DNA of 64,000 bases from Adiantum capillus-veneris (GCA_014529385.2 CM043943.1:152527592-152591591), one strand, 5' to 3'; positions 41,621-52,253 are shown, counted from the first letter of the stretch. Notes: generated by a model from the sequence alone, not told the origin. Program-made: numbers and translations.

Positions 41621-42436
41621 CTATGGATGATATGGAGCAGATTTTCTATGTATGACCATGAATTCCTCTAGCAGATATTCAATGACTTCATTAAGAAAAT
41701 GTATTCCTCGATCGCTTATAATTTCTATTGGTAATCCGTATTGTACAAAGACATTCTCATACAAAAATTGTGGAGTGGTTCTTGCATCTGCTTTTTGTGT
41801 TGCCTTGGCTTCCGCCCAGTTTGTGAGATAGTCCGTAGCCACAATGATATATTGGGTATGGGTGCGATATGCAGGAGGTGAAATAGGCCCCACAAAATCA
41901 ATGCCCCATTTTGCAAATTCCCGTGCTCCCATCATTGGCCGTAGTGGCATCTCATCTCTCTTTATCGGCACCTTAGTGCGCTGACATGTGTGACAACGCT
42001 TTACAAACTCCTCAGCAACCCTATGCAATGTAGGCCACCATATTCCTACGGCAGTTAAGACAATTTTTGCCGTCTTATCGCCCAAAAAATGGCCTCCACG
42101 TATCCCTCCATGTGCGTGTTCTAGAATCAGCAAGTATTCGCTTTCACTTGCACAAATTCTAAGTTGATTGTCCTTTCCTCGCTTATAGAGTTGATTCCCA
42201 ATTAAATTAAAGTCGTGAGCCTCTAGCTCTATAGCCCTTTTCCGCGCTTTTGTTATGTTTTCAGGAAATGTCCTTGTTATTAAGAAATCAATAATATATT
42301 GACTCCATGCAGGTGCAATGCTTACCTGAAACAATGTCGCGTGATCCACCAGTCGTTTGGCACTATATAGTACAGTTGTTAACATAAGCATGTGTGTCAC
42401 AATCCTGGACGTGTGCTTCTTCAAGATAACACTCAA
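41621..42436 (-). pseudogene. Integrase of element C (inverted block)
   Basis: 271 codons cover the zinc-binding HHCC region (LEHAHGGIRGGHFLGDKTAK ... CHTCQRTK) and the catalytic core. The acidic residues are seen in GIDFVGP (first D), IISDRGIHFLNEV (second D) and, past a stop at 41,621, ANGQAEATNK (E). Integrase joins element cDNA to host DNA. The stop within the core motif makes it dead. It reads on the minus strand while gag and protease of C read on the plus strand. Confidence 0.88.
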
Positions 42437-42458
42437 ATTCCTCTGGATTTATACATAA

Positions 42459-43187
42459 TCATAGAATTTGGTCCGAGCCTAAAGTATACAGTCGTCCTGC
42501 AATCAACTGGAAGTTTTTTGTTTGTCGAATTTTTTGTTGTTTGGATCTGTCTTCCTTGTTATCAAATCTACCTCCAAAGGAAAGAATGCTAACAATTTCT
42601 TGAGACCATTTGGGTATCATTTCAATATTGAAAAGATAAGCATCAGGTATGTCATCGTCTACTCCTTCAGGAGCCTCCCCGTTTTGCAGCCTTGAAAGAT
42701 GATCTGCCCGTAGATGAGTTTTACCTTTTTTTAATACCACTGTGAAGTCAAATTCTAGCAATATAATAAACCAGCGTACAATTCTTCCAGTATTGCATGG
42801 TTTATTTACTAGATACAAAAGAGCTTGATGATCTATGAAGAACACAAATTTGTTTGCGAGAAAATAATGCCGAAATTTCTTTACAGCATAAATCATTCTT
42901 AACGCCTCTCTTTCAATGGTGTAGTTCTTTTCTGCACTATTTAACTGTCGGCTCGCATAACAAACTGGGAAATCCATTGTTCCGTTTCCAAGTTGAGCCA
43001 GAATACTCCCAATTGCATATGCAGATGCATCAATGTGAACATGGAATATCTTTTCCCAATCTGGTGCTTTAAGTACAAGTGCTGATACAAGGTTTTCCTT
43101 AAGCTTTAGGAATGAAGTTTCACACTTCTCAGTCCAGTCAAGACTGACTAATAAACGATACAGAGGTTGTGCAATGGCTGCATACAT
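42459..43187 (-). pseudogene. RNase H region of element C (inverted block)
   Basis: The 242-codon frame starts at the end of the RT connection and holds RNase H: FHVHIDASAYAIGSILAQ (first D), SAEKNYTIEREALRMIYAVK (E), FFIDHQALLYLVN (D) and RADHLSRLQNG (last D). It ends with the lead-in to integrase. RNase H removes RNA template during reverse transcription. One stop separates it from RT. Confidence 0.88.
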
Positions 43188-43895
43188 TTATATGAATCTT
43201 CGATAATATCCGCACTGTCCCATGAAGGATTGTACTTTTTTGGCATTAGTAGGCATGGGCAAGTCTACTATGACTCTGATTTTATCTAGGTTAGTGGTTA
43301 TGCCATTTCTTGAGACAATATGTCCTAAGATGCGGCCTTGTCTAACCATAAAAATGCACTTTTCCGGGTTGAGACAGATTCGATATGTTCTGCACTTCTC
43401 AAATACCTTTTGTAAATGGTCAATATGTTCTTCTTGTAGAAGGGAGTGTACATAGAGATCATCCATATATACTTCTAAGAATATTCTCAGGTATTATTTG
43501 AACGCATGAGTCATAACCTTTGGAAGGTAGTTGGGGCATTGATTAAGCCAAAAGGCATAACTCTATACGCATATATTCCCCATTTTGTGGCAAATGCTGT
43601 TTTGTGTTGATCCTCTATTGCAATTGCCAGTTGGTTATACCCTGAAAACCCATCTAGAAAGGAATAAGCCCGTTTCCTAGCCACCCTCTCAAGTACATGT
43701 TCTGTGATCGGCAAGGGATAATTATCCCTTATTGTGGCTGCATTTAATTTTTTGAGGTTCACACACACACACACGCAGCTTTTTGTTCTTTTTGGGGACA
43801 ACTACAATGGGTGACACCCAATCTGTATGCTCGATTTCATAGATGAATTCAGCATCCATCAGCTTTTCGATCTCCTCTTTGATTCGTTTAGCAAA
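43188..43895 (-). pseudogene. Reverse transcriptase of element C (inverted block)
   Basis: The minus strand begins abruptly at FAKRIKEEIEKLMDAEFIYE (about 43,895). It continues with DWVSPIVVVPKKN, SFLDGFSGYNQLAIAIEDQH and YRVMPFGLINAPTTFQRL, then the catalytic YMDD (about 43,457-43,468) and GHIVSRNGITTN. Stops near 43,500 and 43,187 break it. Its first residue is exactly what should follow the plus-strand QRPYTYND ending at 40,440. Confidence 0.88.
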
Positions 43896-43904
43896 TCAAA
43901 ACAT

Positions 43905-44398
43905 TGGGTTGGACTATATTGCATGTACAAATACATCAATATATTCACCCACACAAGTTTTACGTGGCCCCTGCCTAACAATGTCCTCGTGAATTATGTT
44001 GCCCATCTTGGTGTTCTACATAATTCCACATGCCTTCAAGATGCAAGCATAGGTGATTGCATATGGAAAAGTGCCCTCACTTTGCATCCACCAAAAATAG
44101 ACAAAATCGCTCTAGCCTTGCCCCTATTGAGCATATCATGCAATCAGTGCATTCTAGAAGACAACATTCAAGATAGAAATCTCATCAAGTACTTTTTTAT
44201 CTTTCTCAAGCACACCAAATTTGGAATAGATGTTGATCAAAGTAGTGCCAAGCACGCAGTCCCTATCTAAAAATATCATCGCTGCCCATATTGGAGTTTT
44301 GCATAATGCCACATGCCTTGAAGATGTAAGCATACGTGATTGCATCTAGAGATGCCTTTTTTTGCATCCGTTGAAAGTAGCCCAGAGCTTCTTAGTCT
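43905..44398 (-). pseudogene. PPR protein fragment, two repeats
   Basis: Minus-strand frames give two copies of a PPR unit. One reads ALGYFQRMQKKASLDAITYA then YIFKACGIMQNSNMG and, after a frameshift, LGTTLINIYSKFGVLEK. The second reads WWMQSEGTFPYAITYACILK ACG (split for length), then a stop, then GNIIHEDIVRQGPRK. PPR proteins bind organellar RNA. Stops and frameshifts make this a pseudogene scrap. It lies between the C inversion and the LTR of F and is the only trace of a host gene in the window. The ITYACILKACG wording is what I recall from fern and lycophyte PPRs. Confidence 0.75.
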
Positions 44399-44980
44399 TT
44401 GTGTTCCTTCAATACTAGCTAGTGCAATGAAGATGGAAACTTCATGCACTAAGCAAAACACATATCAAACACAACATCAATTCCCTCATGGTCTCAGACC
44501 CAAGACCTCACACACCTTCGAAGATGGAGAGAGTAGAGGGGTATGAGAGTAGATTGAGAGAAAGAAGGAGTATTATTACGAGAAAGATGCACATCTCCGC
44601 ACATAATCACTCATATTAGCATAGCTTAGCTTAGTAATTAGCATGGTAGAGGAGATGAGCATGCATTTAAGCTTGGCTCTTGGTTGGATTTGCATCACAA
44701 AGCCAAGAGTTGTTGGTGTAGGCCTTCCTTCTCACAAGCTTGGAGTAGATGATAAGCTTTCCATTAAAGCTTGAGATGGAGAGAGAGTCTTCTTACTCCA
44801 CACATGGGCTAGTGTGAGTGTGTAGGTGATAAGGCCTTTGGAAAATCACTCCCCTCTCTCTCTCTTGGTCGACCCCTCTTGCTATTTGCTCTTGCTAGCA
44901 TCCTATTGGACCTCCTCGGGCTTAGCCAATGGTAATTAAGCAGCATAAGTGGTAGCCTTCTAACATGTGTCCCCCTTTCC

Positions 44981-45025
<45 letters not shown>

Positions 45026-45392
45026 TGTGATTTTCTCTCTCATACCCTACTTGGAAGGCTCGCCCCTTCCTATGTAGGGATGGATGAAGACTTTTGGGGC
45101 ACACACAAAGCATCCAATTTCCCTAATGTTTGACCTTTGGACACAACCTTTGAATTTTGGAACCTTAGCATTTTGGAAGTCTTAATGGGCTGAACCTTAG
45201 GGTATTTTAAGCCCATTGGTGCAAATGCCCCCCCCTTTGGATCCCTATTTTCCCTCCTTTGGATCCCTACTGTGGCGGTCTGCTAACTTAACCAATATTC
45301 TAGCTTTTTCTCCCCTGGCACTTCCCCATATTAAATGATCAGTTTAACATGAGAAAATCATTTAGGAGAATTAGATATTGATTATTATGACA
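44399..45392 (-). repeat. Element F partial 3' LTR
   Basis: It aligns by eye with 52,795-53,998 of E: shared CCCAAGACCTCA, GCACATAATCACTCATA, AGCATAGCTTAGC and end phrase ATGATCAGTTTAACATGAGA ... TTATGACA. A GT microsatellite at about 44,986-45,022 replaces part of the interior. Confidence 0.8.
44986..45022. repeat. GT microsatellite
   Basis: About 17 GT units within the F LTR. Confidence 0.93.
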
Positions 45393-45746
45393 TTACCTCT
45401 CTCTTGAAATCATTGTCGTCCTCGACTATGTGGTAGAGAAGATAAAGCATATTCATTAGTCCTTTTTCCTAGCGGGTAGAGAATCCCTATGTTACCCTAT
45501 GACATCGTTCCACAATGGATGACTAGTCCATTTGGTGCTTGAGAGCTTGAGGCTGCCGCAAGCATGTCTGCACATTAGTCCTATCATCTTCCATAGTAGA
45601 GTGACAAGCTCTACTTGGTGTTCCGGGGACGTCCTCTCCGCAAACTTTATCTAAGCATGCATACTACTTTATTTTTGTGCACAATAAAGAAAAAGAGAGT
45701 CTTATAAGACAAAAACTTTGTTCATTTTTAACATTTGTACATTTGC

Positions 45747-46342
45747 TTACTCTAGGGAAGCATTGTAAGCATTGACAAGGTTTAGGTTATCCTTTAATTG
45801 TATGCCTTGCATCCATCTAGCATCTTCAAAAGGATAATTCTTAAACTTAATAAGATATTTTCGGATAGGCTTATCGCCTCTTAGTACCTTGTCTTCATCT
45901 CCGAGAATGGACTCGGGTTGCAGCACCTCTTCTTGGTCCTCGATCTCCGGTGGGTCTTCAATAGTTGTTTCTTGAGGTGGATCTCCTTTGTAAGGCTTTA
46001 GTAGGCTCACATGGAAAGCATTGTGTATGAGCCAATGGTTGGGCAACTTGAGTTGATAGGCCATCTCATTGACTGGCCTAAGAATCTGGAAGGGACCATA
46101 GTACATTTTTGCTGACTTAGCATAGTACTTTTGGTGTCCCGTAGGATTCTTGCCTGTCGTGTGCCCTAATTGAGCCTTGGGAAATTTAAGTAAGACCCAA
46201 TCATTTTCTTTAAAGGCTTGGGCTCTTCTGTGCTTGTCAGCAGCAGCCTTTTGCCTTTGTTGCGAGATAGAGATAGCATCCTTAATCTTTTGAAAAGATT
46301 CTTGTAAGTCTCGGCTATACTCATCTGCAATGAAGATCTTCA
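45747..46342 (-). pseudogene. Integrase C-terminus with chromodomain, element F
   Basis: Reading starts at the truncated edge (about YSRDLQESFQKIKDAISISQ) and continues through WVLLKFPKAQLG and GPFQILRPVNEMAYQLKLPN with HNAFHVSLLKPYKGDPP. It ends in an open chromodomain: ILGDEDKVLRGDKPIRKYLI then KFKNYPFEDARWMQG. Chromodomains of this type guide chromovirus integration to heterochromatin (established). The same region in E is frameshifted, so F has the better copy. An uninterrupted frame is seen from 46,106 to 45,747. Confidence 0.87.
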
Positions 46343-46343
46343 G

Positions 46344-48226
46344 TACTCACCTTGGATTGACTTGTCGTCAATTTCCACTCGATTCAATTGCAACTTTCTA
46401 TCAAGCCACTGATTTCTCGTCTGCAACCTGATTCCTATACAAAATTAATCAAATTAGCTATTTTTCTATGAGGACAATAGAGCTCTTGAGAACCCTCGTG
46501 ATTGGTCTCTGTATATCACTTCAAATCGTGCTATGGAAGTCAAAACTTTGATTCAGATTCAGCTTTAGCAAAATCAAAGGTCTAATCTGCAACCTATAAA
46601 TGGAGTGTATCTGTACCAATTTTGATCCAATTGAACCCAAAATTGTCCTGTGGCCTTATTTTATGCTGGTCTAACACTGTATAAGCCCAAAAGTCAAAAT
46701 TGAAGTCTGTGGATAGCAGAAGTAAATAATCATGATTATTTACTTTGTCAAATTTTGGTACTTTTTTGGATTGGTTTGGCAAGTATACAACTTGTTAAAG
46801 CCCTTGGGCAAGTTTCAACAAATTTGGACAAAATTTGATCAAGATTACCCACTGTTCCGTGTCCGTAGACTCTGATTTCGAGAATCTGGCTTAAGTCTCA
46901 CTTTTGTGGTCCAAATTTCACCAAAATTGATTTGTGGAGTTTCGGTATACTCAAATTTGCAAAATCAACAAGTTTTGAAGCAGTAGTAAATAATCGCGAT
47001 TATTTACTTTTGACAATTTTGTGCAAATATTTGCCCCAACCTTGACACAAGCACCTTAAGTTAAGGTTACTAGCCAATTTTCATCAAGTTTGGATAATTT
47101 TTTATCAAATGGTCATCAATTATCTGTTTACAGACTAACTTTGCAATTTTAGTCACAATTTTCAATCCAATGATTCAAATCTTATCAAATTTGGTTTGTG
47201 GGCTTATTTCAACATGGTAAAGCTACTGCTATGCCAACTTGGTCAAAAAAGTTCAAAAACAGGACAGATGTAAATAATCGCGATTATTTACTTTTGCTAA
47301 AATTTTGCAAGTTTTTGATCAACTGAGTTTATCACATCAGTATAAGCCTATGAATCAAATTTCATCAAGTTTGGATAAATTTTTCCTCAATTCACACTCA
47401 AGATTCAAAAAGTCAGTACAAACTTTAGTTTTTACCCAGATTCTTGTCAGTTTAGTGATCCAAATCTTTTGGACCTTTACAAAAGTTGTTTGTACACATG
47501 AAATGAGTCAATGGTATGAATCTTGGACAATTTAGAGAAAAAAGTTAATAACTTGAGGCTTGAAATGAGCACTTTTTGCAATTTTCTCAAAGACATTCTT
47601 TTTATGATGTTTTTTAAGCCTATAAATCAAGTCAAAACTTAATTTGGCCTAAAATGCCAAGAAAAAGTAAACAGTTTGAGTTTTGGTCAACTTCTTGCAT
47701 TTTTTACCTCAAAGTGTCTTTGAGCTTACCCACTGGTTCGGACAACTCTCAGGCTTACTTTCCAGTCGAATTGAGTGAATTCGAGTCTTTTCAAGCTATT
47801 TCTAGCCGTAGACCTGAAATTATGCAACTTCCAATAGCAACTCATAATTGATTCTTTCAGAGAGAGCAATGTTCTGAAATCCACGTCGGATCCTACTTAC
47901 CCTACTCCTAGACTCTCATGCAATGGTTGTGAAAAGTGTCCACAAACACTCATTTTCTTGTGTTTTTTATTTTTTTCGGAGTTTTGATCTTAAGACTTGT
48001 CTCGTCTACCAATCATTCTCCAAATCCTAATCTAAATCTACAATCCTACATTCCTAAAGGTGCTCAGCAAGTACGATTACTTCCAAGCTACCTCTACACA
48101 GCAAAAGACGACAATCTTAAGCTATGCGGTTTTAAAAGAAAGTTTGGAACTCTAGGCAAACCTAAAGGAAGTTAAAGGACAACTACACAAAACGCTCGTG
48201 TTTTTTCCTAGTTTAGGTCTTTTCGA
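46344..48226 (-). other. Element G leader with AGTAAATAATCG palindromes
   Basis: This noncoding leader carries palindromes built from half-site AGTAAATAATCG and its inverse: a perfect 24-mer with CATG centre at 46,721-46,744, a perfect one with CGCG centre at 46,985-47,008, and a 22-mer at 47,271-47,292. Intervals are 264 and 286 bp. Flanking text recurs (AAATTTGATCAAG; caaatttcatcaagtttgga). Open frames here are short and unrelated to gag. Confidence 0.85.
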
Positions 48227-48245
48227 TCCCCGGCAACGGCGCCAA
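48227..48245 (-). promoter_or_regulatory. Element G primer-binding site, tRNA-Asp
   Basis: In sense it reads TTGGCGCCGTTGCCGGGGA, identical to the A site, one base inside the 5' LTR. Confidence 0.94.
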
Positions 48246-48246
48246 A

Positions 48247-49166
48247 TGTGGGACGCATGTCTAACCTCACTATCTTATCTTATTGCAGTATTAGCGAGAA
48301 CCACGATTAATTTGTCAAACCATGGGACGAAGCTGACTCAACTAGTGCATAGAGGCTACAAGAGGTTGTCAATCTCTCAGAAAACAACTAACAACTCGCA
48401 TCTAACTCAAGCTACACTCAAGTGACTGAAATCACCAAAAGCCAATCGCTCATCGGCAAGCAAATCACATCCGTTACAGCATCAAATGACATCCAAACGT
48501 AATGAAACTTCTAGGACAAGTTTATAAGACCTGAGCACACATGCCTATGGCCTCAAACCCCACTTTAGGTCAAGTTTCAAAATCGTGATTATTAACAGCA
48601 GTAGATTTTTGACCTAGTTGTTTTCGACCCAGAATGCATCTAAATGCTTAGCAATGATACCCCAATACCCCACCTATGCTTAGTTTTTGATTTGAACATA
48701 TAAATTCCTAGTTATGATGAAATTAGGCCATGGGTCGGCGACGCCAAAAGCTACGAAAAACTGTGAATGGCTTACGTCAATGGGTAGAGCTCTTACCTAC
48801 GGTTGCAATGTAACAAACACATTTGCAATGCGACAACCGCGGAGGGAGTAGGAAGCGCGAGAAGGAGTGAAGTGAGCGCCGTTAGCTCACTCTGTGTATT
48901 TCTTATCCAAAAACTTGTAAAAAACTTACAAAAATTAGCTTTTATACCTTAGCCAAGGTTTTTGGGTGGTCAAAAGTAATAATATGGAGTTCTACCACAA
49001 CTGGGAATTGACTGGTTGATACAATCTGGAAGCTTGTAGCCCCAGCTCATCAATTACAAAGTTTACCAAGAAAATAGGAGTTACAATATTCCTGATTTAT
49101 CAAAATAATAATTGTTTTACAAGGAGAACTACGAAAAATGGTGTCCGCGTTAGCGTGTTGCTAACA
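48247..49166 (-). repeat. Element G 5' LTR
   Basis: 920 bp, from TGTGGGACGCATG to GTGTTGCTAACA on the plus strand. It carries a degenerate palindrome (AATCGTGATTATTAAC) at 48,581-48,596. In sense it shares CTTCCAGATTGTAT with the C LTR. Confidence 0.85.
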
Positions 49167-50378
49167 GGCATGCACATGTATGACATAGATCTAACAATCA
49201 CCAATAGAGGTCATTGCTTGGTTTGGGTATTTGTGGATATTTCAAGTTAACCAATATGGTTATTCATGACATTGTTGATTCCTCAGCAATGTTGTATGAC
49301 ATTTTGATCCCCATTTACCAATCATTTGAAAGACTGTCTATATACCGTGGGGAAACACACCTCAGTATTGTTATTTATCAAAGGGGATAGAGAGATTACA
49401 AGTGTAATCTTATGCTAAAGGATATTCAAAGAGCGTACGTTAGCACCAAGCAATCCAATTAGAAAGCATGTATCACTTTAACTGGAGTTTGCTAACCATA
49501 AGGTAAAGCATGTTTGCGACCAGGTTTAGTATATTCATGTTTAAGTCAAGTTCTCAACCTTGAACACTAGTTATGGTGGGTTTGTTTACTGATGCGATAA
49601 GATAACAAGTCACGGAATACTACTTTGCTAATGACTTACCTCAGCCAGTTACTTTTATGCAAGTGAAAAGAGGTACTCTTTCGGGTACATCTTAATTGTA
49701 ATAGCTCGTTTAGCATGTGAGCTCTAAATGGAGCCTACATGCTATGTTGTTTATGGGCTGATTACACAATACAATTGCAAAGGGACAACAATGTGAAAAA
49801 ACAAGATGCCAATCTTGGTTTTGTTGAACCTCCTTTTGAACTGTGTTCTAGTCCAACCAGAAGTTGGATACATGAAGGATGCCACTGTGGAAAACATTAG
49901 TGCTCTTATGCAGATATCACCACTTTTTTTTTCAAGGACAAAAACCCTTCTCCAAGGGGCAAGTAATGTAATGCGAAGGGCAAACCCAAGGGGGGTCATG
50001 GACCTATGCCAATGGTCAACTACTAGTTGTGGAGTGAGGATTCTAATTATGGAGGGACAAGAGCCTATATTATGGGTGGTAGGGTGGAGAATCCTTTAGT
50101 TTCCTCAGTCTCACAAAGAAGATGATGAGATGGCTTCCTTCTCAAGACCATCAAATTTCACACTTTTACTTCATGATTTGTACTTGAAGTGTTCTAGACA
50201 TCGTTTCATATGCCTCAGGAAACTTTGTGAGAACCAGAACAACTAACTAAGTACTGGCCAGTGCACTTTTAATAGCCAATAGTTGATTATGAATAGATTT
50301 AGTCTTCATAAGAAATGATTGCAGGGAGCTTCCTCGTGGAAATTGGATGGCAAATAATTGTCCAAGAAGGGTGACTCA
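49167..50378. other. No recognised gene
   Basis: Overlapping frames at 49,751-50,099 on both strands match nothing I know. A small inverted repeat AGATTACAAGTGTAATCT lies near 49,393-49,410. The right end may be part of the copia remnant that follows. Confidence 0.4.
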
Positions 50379-50696
50379 TCACATCATAGAATCCCGATCA
50401 AACATTCCAATGAGCTTGAACCACATATCATTGGCAGTTTTCAAAGTATGAATGGATGGAGAAATTTCCTTTATAAGAGATTTTGCAATGGCCGGAATTG
50501 CCTTCACATTAGCAGCATCCCAATCGACACACAATGTTAAATACTCGTCATCTTGAAAGTGGGTGTACTTGTTGTTGGGATCCCTCATGGAACAAGGCTC
50601 CACAATGTCCCATAAGCCTTTTTGTGAAAACCAAAGTCTCATAATCAGATTCCAATGGGTGTAGTTATCGTCATTCAGTTTGTTGTTGGAGTTCAA
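50379..50696 (-). pseudogene. Ty1/copia gag N-terminal fragment
   Basis: The 105-codon frame reads KLNDDNYTHWNLIMRLWFSQ, then GLWDIVEPCSMRDPNNKY and ANDMWFKLIGMFDRD. This is the N-terminal gag region (DUF4219/UBN2 type) of plant copia elements. The rest of the polyprotein is missing on both sides. A MITE adjoins the upstream side at 50,710. Confidence 0.82.
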
Positions 50697-50709
50697 GCAA
50701 GGGCAGCCA

Positions 50710-51168
50710 CATTAGGAAAAGTTTGGACTCAAAAATGGGCCTTGTAAGAATTGCTAATGTGGCATAGCTTTCAAAAAGTGGGGATCGGCAAATTTTTTGC
50801 AAATAAGATCCAAACTTGTCGGAGGTTGGATATTTAGAATCTACTCTTCAAATGCTATCTATTGATATATAGCATGCATGTATTGGACATTGCCTTCATG
50901 TAGATCTAGAAAAAGGTGATTTTAGATTACCGTAACGGTAACAAAACCTGGCTGATTGAAGAAAAATGGCATAACTTTCATAGAAGTCATCCAAACTTTT
51001 CGGACCTTGGCTCTTTAGAATCCATTTTTGAAGAACTTTCCAATGATAGGTCATATCATGGGGTTCTAAGCGATATTTAGAGGGGTCTACCGGGTTGCTT
51101 TCTTTTGTACAACTTTGATGATGTGGCACTCTTAAAAGGCCCAAAAATGAGTTCAAAATTTCCTAATG
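50710..51168. mobile_element. 459 bp MITE with ends like element H
   Basis: The left end CATTAGGAAAAGTTTGGACT and the inverse of the right end CATTAGGAAATTTTGAACTC form inverted repeats. Similarity continues inward through GGGCCTT.TAAGA for about 50 bp. Element H starts CATTAGGAAAAATATGGACT and continues to GGGCCTTGTAAGAAT. Both therefore belong to one family, the small one being a deletion derivative or relative. It has no gene and I see no clear target duplication. Confidence 0.83.
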
Positions 51169-51916
51169 GTTGAAGTTACAAGAGCTAGAAATCTGGAGGT
51201 CCTACTTGCACTCCAAGGGGTGGCTGCACAAGTACCAATTTTGGTCCACACACTCTACATAGAGACATCCACACAAAGTGGGCTCCACGCTTTAATTCTC
51301 CCAAGCTACTCCAAAAAGATTGTTCTCCTTGGTTCGTAATTCCCTCAATCTTCATTTGACTGTCCATTGTTTGGTGCCCCTTGGGCAACCTCCAAGCTTG
51401 ACAATGCATGGCACTTGCCAGTGTTTAAAATGCTGGCAGCTTTCACCTCAAGAGCTACAAGAAGCAGCAAGGTCATTGGGGGGAGGGGAGGCCAGACAAC
51501 ATTTTAAAATGTTGATGACAAAGGCGCCAAAGATGACCGGCTAGGCATTTCAAAACGCACATAGTGGAGAGGAAAGCACTATCGGAGCTGCCCATTGGGC
51601 GATGATAGAGGTAGCATTTTAAAGTGCTACCAAGAGGCTGGAAATCAAGACCGCCATGTGTAAAGGTGCACCGATAGGGTTCACGAGCACATCATCACCC
51701 ATGTCCAGCACATTGATAGGGTTGAGGAGCACAACATCACCATGTCCATCAATTTAGAATGCTACCAGAGAGGAATGGTGGTGCGAAGGGTAGAATTGGA
51801 ATGGAGTTGGAAAAGTCCAAGGGCTCTAGAACTACAATGTTTTAAAACATTGTGTACAGTGTAAGAGGAAAGAGCGTTGCTGATAGGGAGTGGTGAGACC
51901 TTTTCACACGCTCTTC

Positions 51917-51918
<2 letters not shown>
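51169..51918. repeat. Noncoding stretch with four TTTTAAAA-centred hairpins
   Basis: Palindromes lie at 51,416-51,438 (TGCCAG..TTTAAA..CTGGCA), 51,497-51,514 (CAACATTTTAAAATGTTG, perfect), 51,610-51,631 (GGTAGCA..TTTAAA..TGCTACC) and 51,834-51,853 (ACAATGTTTTAAAACATTGT, perfect). The core is shared while the arms differ yet remain self-complementary. No gene is visible. Confidence 0.8.

Positions 51919-51980
<62 letters not shown>
51919..51980. repeat. GA microsatellite
   Basis: About 30 GA units with one interruption near 51,970. Confidence 0.95.
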
Positions 51981-51982
<2 letters not shown>

Positions 51983-52173
51983 TGTGAAATGAAATTTTAT
52001 ATTCAATGTCTTCAAAATATCAAAATGATTTATGGGATCAATCCGATAAACTCCTTGTGGATCTAATCTAATGCCTGCGTTGTCCAAGAAAATAGTGCAT
52101 CGGTCAGTGAAGAGCTTCCTCAATGTCTGTCTTTGTTAATAGACGTACTATGACATATATAGATAAAGAGAGA

Positions 52174-52253
<80 letters not shown>

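Larger units (their letters stand above)
4690..43895 (+). mobile_element. Element C: Ty3/gypsy retrotransposon (host of nested insertions)
   Basis: C is the oldest element of the left two thirds. Its pieces are a 5' LTR (about 4686-5523), PBS (5524-5543), leader (5544-7037 and 17853 on), gag (about 18.3-21.5 kb), protease (21.5-21.9 kb, resuming at 38.84 kb), RT start (to 40,440), then RT, RNase H and integrase in inverted orientation (40,441-43,895). Two LTR elements split it: A in the leader and B in the protease. The sequence picks up correctly on the far side of each insertion. The gag and protease closely resemble those of A and B, but C also has pol. No 3' LTR is visible. Frameshifts throughout show that it is dead. 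Confidence 0.8.
44399..46343 (-). mobile_element. Element F: truncated chromodomain Ty3/gypsy element
   Basis: F is a relative of element E. The left part is an incomplete 3' LTR (44,399-45,392), then a polypurine tract (ttacctctctcttg, plus strand) and the integrase C-terminus with chromodomain. It ends suddenly at about 46,343, where sequence of element G begins. The LTR lacks its outer (left) part, which would correspond to 52,497-52,790 of E. Confidence 0.82.
46344..49166 (-). mobile_element. Element G: leader and 5' LTR of a truncated A/B-like element
   Basis: G is in minus orientation: 5' LTR at the right (48,247-49,166), tRNA-Asp PBS, then 1.88 kb of leader. The leader stops at about 46,343 against element F before any gag is reached. 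It matches A and B in architecture and in having leader palindromes, but the palindrome sequence differs. No second LTR was found, so the rest is deleted. Confidence 0.82.

Noticed and set aside
49751-50099. Protein-coding gene on either strand
   Set aside because: Two overlapping antiparallel frames, neither with a recognisable domain, and decayed transposon remnants on the right-hand side.
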